Origin: Pseudisothecium myosuroides
Taxonomy: Eukaryota > Streptophyta > Bryopsida > Hypnales > Lembophyllaceae
Length of the DNA: 64,000 bases
Direction of reading: 5' to 3'
NCBI GenBank assembly: GCA_951799445.1
Contig: OX637293.1
Location: 11,594,001-11,658,000 of the forward strand
Both the position numbers and the translations under genes were made by a program. This document shows positions 58,809 to 64,000 of this stretch, in pieces. The notes under the pieces were generated by a model. That model had not been told where the DNA came from, did not search any database, and saw only the letters and a list, made by a program, of their open reading frames with translations. How positions within the stretch are numbered: the stretch's first letter is position 1; every line of letters starts with the position of its first letter.

Positions 58809-60289
58809 TAAGACTTCCTATGGTTGAATCTATCAAAGTCCTCCATATGCTTTTCAAATCAATCTATTCTAAATTTTGTTACATTTCATTTATTTTTTAA
58901 CATTATTATGTCCATTAGTATAGAGATCAATGTTCATTTTAATGAAATCAATTTTGATTTTGGTCTTTCATCTTTGATTTTTTTAATTTTTTAATTTAAA
59001 CATATTTATTTCAATTTTTAATTTCAATTTTTTAATTTTGAACACATTTATGTTTGTTTTTAGTCCAATATTTCACGTTAAATGGTTGTATTTTAAAGTT
59101 GAAATAAAAATTGTGTTATACGTAGTACATTTTAGCACTTTTGGCATTTGCTCTTAAAACTTGATTTTGACATTTCAAATGACCCTTTTCGCTTTTGAGA
59201 TCCCTAATCTAGTGGTCATTGTCAATAAAAATAATATGTCTAAAAATAAATGTCAATTTGGGGGATATTTTTTTTAAGAAAATTATGTACAGAAAAATAA
59301 TCTTTCTGTTTTAAGTCTCTACCAAATCTTATTTGCCAACTTCAATTAATTGTTTGTCTTACAAAATATTGACCTCAACCACTAGATAAGATAATGAGGT
59401 AATTTAACAAATGAAGTTTATTAGTTTTAGTTTCTACTTTGTGTAGAGGCTTCTAAATTAATTCTAAAATGCTTTTACAATGTATTGAATGATACAAAAA
59501 TTTGATTTAGGCTACTGTACTTTTGTAGTAGATTTTCTACACTCATTTCTCAAATTAAATATATATTGTTTAAATACAAATAGACAAATGCCTAATTTTA
59601 ATAATATTTGTAAGATTCCCTTCTACCATACAATAGTTTTATTATTGGATTTTTATACAAAAGTTCAATTGCATTCACATAGAAAAACATCCATAAGCAC
59701 ATTAGTTACATTTTTAAAACCATTTGCAAAAAGAAGTTTAATTCATACTTTAGAGAAATCAATGCTTGGGTGCTACATACATAAATTTGGAAAGTCAAAT
59801 AGTTAAAGTAAATGACCCTATGTTTTTTAATAGTATTTGGAAGTTTGACACTTAGAGGTTTGAAGAAAGAACAATGATTTCTACAAAAGAAGGCATCTAG
59901 GCTAAGGAGTCAATCAAACTAGAATCATATTTGTGCACAAAGTGTCAATTTTACAAAACTAACTTGAAGAGCATTGGCTATTGATCTTGTGTGTGTCATT
60001 AGCCAAGACGTCTACTCTGCTAGTAGCATCATCCAAAGTTGCTACTCATGGAATCTAAGCCTAAATAAATGTATAGCATCCACCAACAAGTTCACATTCA
60101 GAGCATTCAATTTACAAAAATAAACCTCATATCTACAATTTTGAATTGCTGCCACATGCTCGTAAATGTTTAATTCACAAACCAAAATTGTGTTGGAAAG
60201 ATAATGAAGTCTACTTAAGTGATGTATTAAGCATTTACAAAAAACTTGTGAAATTGTATATCATTATTTATAGCAATTTTTGATAAACT

Positions 60290-61320
60290 ATCTACTATCT
60301 AGTACTACCACCATTAGTCTTTTAATTACGGCCTTCGTACTGTAAGGCATGCTAGCAAGAAGAATTTTAATCACCTCTAGAGACACTTCTCCCCTTATTG
60401 TTTGAATGATTTTGACTAATTCTTCTCTATTTTGCAGTAGTATCCCATTTTAGGCAGTGTCTTTCATATTCTTCAATTCCATAGGTTTTTAATAGGATTT
60501 TAGTCAAGAGAGTTTGCGGGTCATGAAAGCTTGCTCATGCAATGTGCTTGCCTCCAATCACTTGATTCCTTGCTACGGTGCATTGGAGCAATATCTTCCA
60601 TAAATATAAATGCCTCAAGATGATCATGGAGAAGTAGAAGTCACTCAATTAGCTTTCATAGACTACATCAACAAAGTCCCTATTTCTCCTTTTATCATGT
60701 GGCATTATAATAAGAGGATGCTTATCAAAACCAATGAATGTATTCCATACCATCATTGATGAACGACCAAGTTTAAAAGACGGTATAATCCAAAAAGAGA
60801 AATGTTTGTGCACATGACTTTTGCCATACCTTTATTTGCCTCAATCTTTTTCCAATTTCAAATGAAGATTCCTCTTATTATATTATATTTTCTCAATCAA
60901 TTGCTTTCTAAAGTCAAAGTTATGTGGAAAATGCCAAACTCTTCGCCTTGTGCTTCTAACTAAGAAATGGCAATCTGGTTACAAAATCCAATATTCTTCA
61001 TTGCCTTCCTTAATGTGGTGGGGGAAACCATCACACGCATTTGCTTTCTAATCACGGCACATGGTAGACGTCAATTTTGAGAAAAAATATGGCCAAACTT
61101 CTTCTTGTCACATATATTGAACTTTAGAAATCTAGTGCTTGACTTCAACAATTGTAACGGTCTATGATTTAGAATTTCTTCCAGGCAATAGAAATTGTAG
61201 ATTGTGTCATTTCTAATACTATTGCAATATGATGGTCTGACATGCTACTAGTACGCATCTTAACAACCACCCCTCTCTCTACCTCACTCAATAGTCTAGT
61301 CTTCATAGCTCTAAGCTGCA
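60290..61320 (-). pseudogene. Tc1/mariner-type transposase relic
   Basis: Read on the minus strand in shifting frames, the order of a Tc1/mariner transposase is visible. A first helix-turn-helix near 61260-61190 includes MSDHHIAIVLEMTQSTI. A second near 61045-60985 includes VSPTTLRKAMKNIGF. A DDE-type segment near 60880 is followed by a block near 60700 with MPHDKRRNRDFVD, and by LEVIKILLASMPYSTKAVIK near 60390-60330, the usual C-terminal SMP.R...VI motif. Stops and frame changes occur throughout, so it is dead. Terminal repeats were not located. Confidence 0.75.
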
Positions 61321-61984
61321 TATCTTACTCCACCACTAAAGTTAAAATCTACACACTTACTATCTCACAAATTCACAAACTTTTAGAACTACTAGTACCT
61401 CTATAGTGCCTCCAATAACTAGGTGCTAGTAAGAAGAACAATGGACTCATCACCATACCAATTCAATTCATCACAAGACCATCTAAATTCATCAGTAGAC
61501 CATTTGAACTCAAACCAAAGCACCAACAATTACTGAGCTAAGTGAATTCTTATTCTCTTAATCAAATGTTGTTGTTCTATCTATCATAATCTTACACTAC
61601 CAATGACCTATATCCAAACTATCATTTGTGCCAAATTATGTTGAGCACTAGTTGAAAAACAAAATATAAATTATAAATAGTACATTATAAAGGTTGGCTC
61701 AAGAAATGCACTTACTTATCATAAAATACAAGTTATTTCTAATATTGGCGTTTCAAATTTGAGAAAGAACTAGAAACCTTGAAATAAATTTCTATTTTGC
61801 TTTTGGATATCAGTCAGTCTACAAAATTACCAATCTTTGGGCATGCTTCGAATTTTGCTTAATTATTTACGAAACTAACCCGTACCAAGGGTAAGTCTGA
61901 CAGTGTGCCTCGGGAGTGCAAACCGTTGTCCAGTCCTTCATCCGAACCTGGAAGCCGAGCATCAGGTCCGGTCCAAACCGAAAA

Positions 61985-61992
61985 TTAGGGTT
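61985..61992 (+). promoter_or_regulatory. Telo-box upstream of uL14 copy B
   Basis: TTAGGGTT lies about 80 bp upstream of the ATG at 62074, the mirror of 57575-57582. A second box, TTAGGGTTT, lies in intron 1 at 62370-62378. Confidence 0.55.
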
Positions 61993-62073
61993 AACTGGCA
62001 TATAGCCGCTGCGCTGTGACTCCATCAATTCTTTCGGAGGTCGGAAGGTGGTCGCGAGCACGAGCGGGTCGCC

Positions 62074-63268
<1,195 letters not shown>

Positions 63269-64000
63269 GCGCAGTAGCTGTGCGCCCTTCCATATCAGTA
63301 AAGATGATGAATTATCCTTTTGTTTCTGACAGTGTTGTCGTTCGAACTTGCTCTGGTTGTACATTCCGTGTCTTTTCTGTGTGGGGTTTCATCATTTTTG
63401 TGAGGGTTTCAACCTTCCGTTTCTTCACTGCACTTCGATGACACTGTCGGGTTCTTGCTCTGTTGGAATTAGTTTATCGAGTTCTTGACATGCTACTGGC
63501 GTTTTTTGTGAAGATATCCTGTAGTCAGTTATTTTCGTCCATACGAACAGTAACATGAGATGTGTTTTTTCGCGACGCTTCACTGGAAGGCCTTTGCTTG
63601 TAGAGCACGGATAGGATGTGTGTCTCCTTGCTAGAATCTCAGTGTTCGTGGGTGACTGCGCTCGTACTGCCGTTTTTGAGATGATTAGTACTGGAATTGC
63701 ACAATTGTTTTCTGCAGTACCGTGTCTTTGCACTTGGTAAGTCCAAACCTCTGAAGAAGTCGGTCGTACTGCAAGTTTTCTCTTCTGATGCACTCTGATT
63801 ACTGCATCGATATTCGTAGGGTAGCGGTTCTGTGCGTGCTGTTGTGAGGGCGAAGCGCGCACAACCTGTTTGCATCTATAACTTACTGGCTCACTTAATA
63901 CTCGTTTGACAGTGTCTGGCCTCCCCAAATTTGTCGTCGAGCTTTGAGACATTATTTTGTTTGATGCTGTATTTACTCAAAAGGCGTAGTTGTTGCAAAC

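Larger units (their letters stand above)
57832..61735. other. AT-rich loop between the inverted arms
   Basis: This 3904-bp spacer is strongly AT-rich and not shared with the arms. It contains a TTAA-type element (58158-58808) and a decayed Tc1/mariner transposase (60290-61320). The 105-codon frame at 59489-59806 has no motif and looks like chance. Confidence 0.6.

Noticed and set aside
59489..59806. 105-codon plus-strand frame in the AT-rich loop
   Set aside because: No motif, composition typical of AT-rich non-coding DNA, no start context or neighbours supporting a gene.

Overview
The window looks like nuclear DNA of a land plant, most likely a moss. Four things point that way. The chalcone synthase has a plant gene structure, with a phase-1 intron splitting Cys65, and its residues resemble moss CHS as I remember it. 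Both phenylalanine ammonia-lyase (PAL) genes lack the intron usual in flowering plants. The ribosomal protein gene carries telo-box motifs. The GC-rich genes sit in very AT-rich, repeat-laden intergenic DNA. The moss assignment is inference; a liverwort or lycophyte is not excluded.

Layout. Bases 1-15560 and 23359-45780 are two direct copies of one segment, each ending in an intronless 724-aa PAL gene (PAL-1 at 12701-14875, PAL-2 at 42475-44649, about 20 residue differences). The left edge of copy 1 lies outside the window. Between the copies lie a broken cation/H+ exchanger (CHX-like) pseudogene (18406-20606, minus) and an intact two-exon chalcone synthase gene (21092-22544, minus). The window therefore holds a physical PAL - CHS - PAL cluster, covering the entry step of phenylpropanoid metabolism and the entry step of flavonoid metabolism. 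No C4H or 4CL gene is visible.

Copy 2 is about 7 kb longer, mostly because of transposon insertions whose empty sites can be read directly in copy 1. These are a 4978-bp piggyBac element (28906-33883, TTAA target duplication, transposase broken), a 908-bp non-autonomous TTAA element (38107-39014), a 322-bp MITE (35970-36291), a MITE just upstream of the PAL-2 promoter (41449-41705), and a truncated TTAA element (33959-34226).

From 46 to 55 kb there is a dense, nested transposon graveyard. It includes a nearly perfect 1083-bp palindrome (47842-48924), large fold-back repeats near 50.6 and 51.6 kb, a Stowaway-like element split by a TTAA element, a 636-bp TTAA element, and an orphan fragment of PAL 3' flank (47178-47413).

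From 55567 to the window end lies a large inverted duplication. Two arms of at least 2265 bp appear identical, each with a complete four-exon uL14 (RPL23) gene. They face each other across a 3904-bp AT-rich loop that contains a decayed Tc1/mariner transposase.

No rRNA, tRNA or CRISPR array was recognised.
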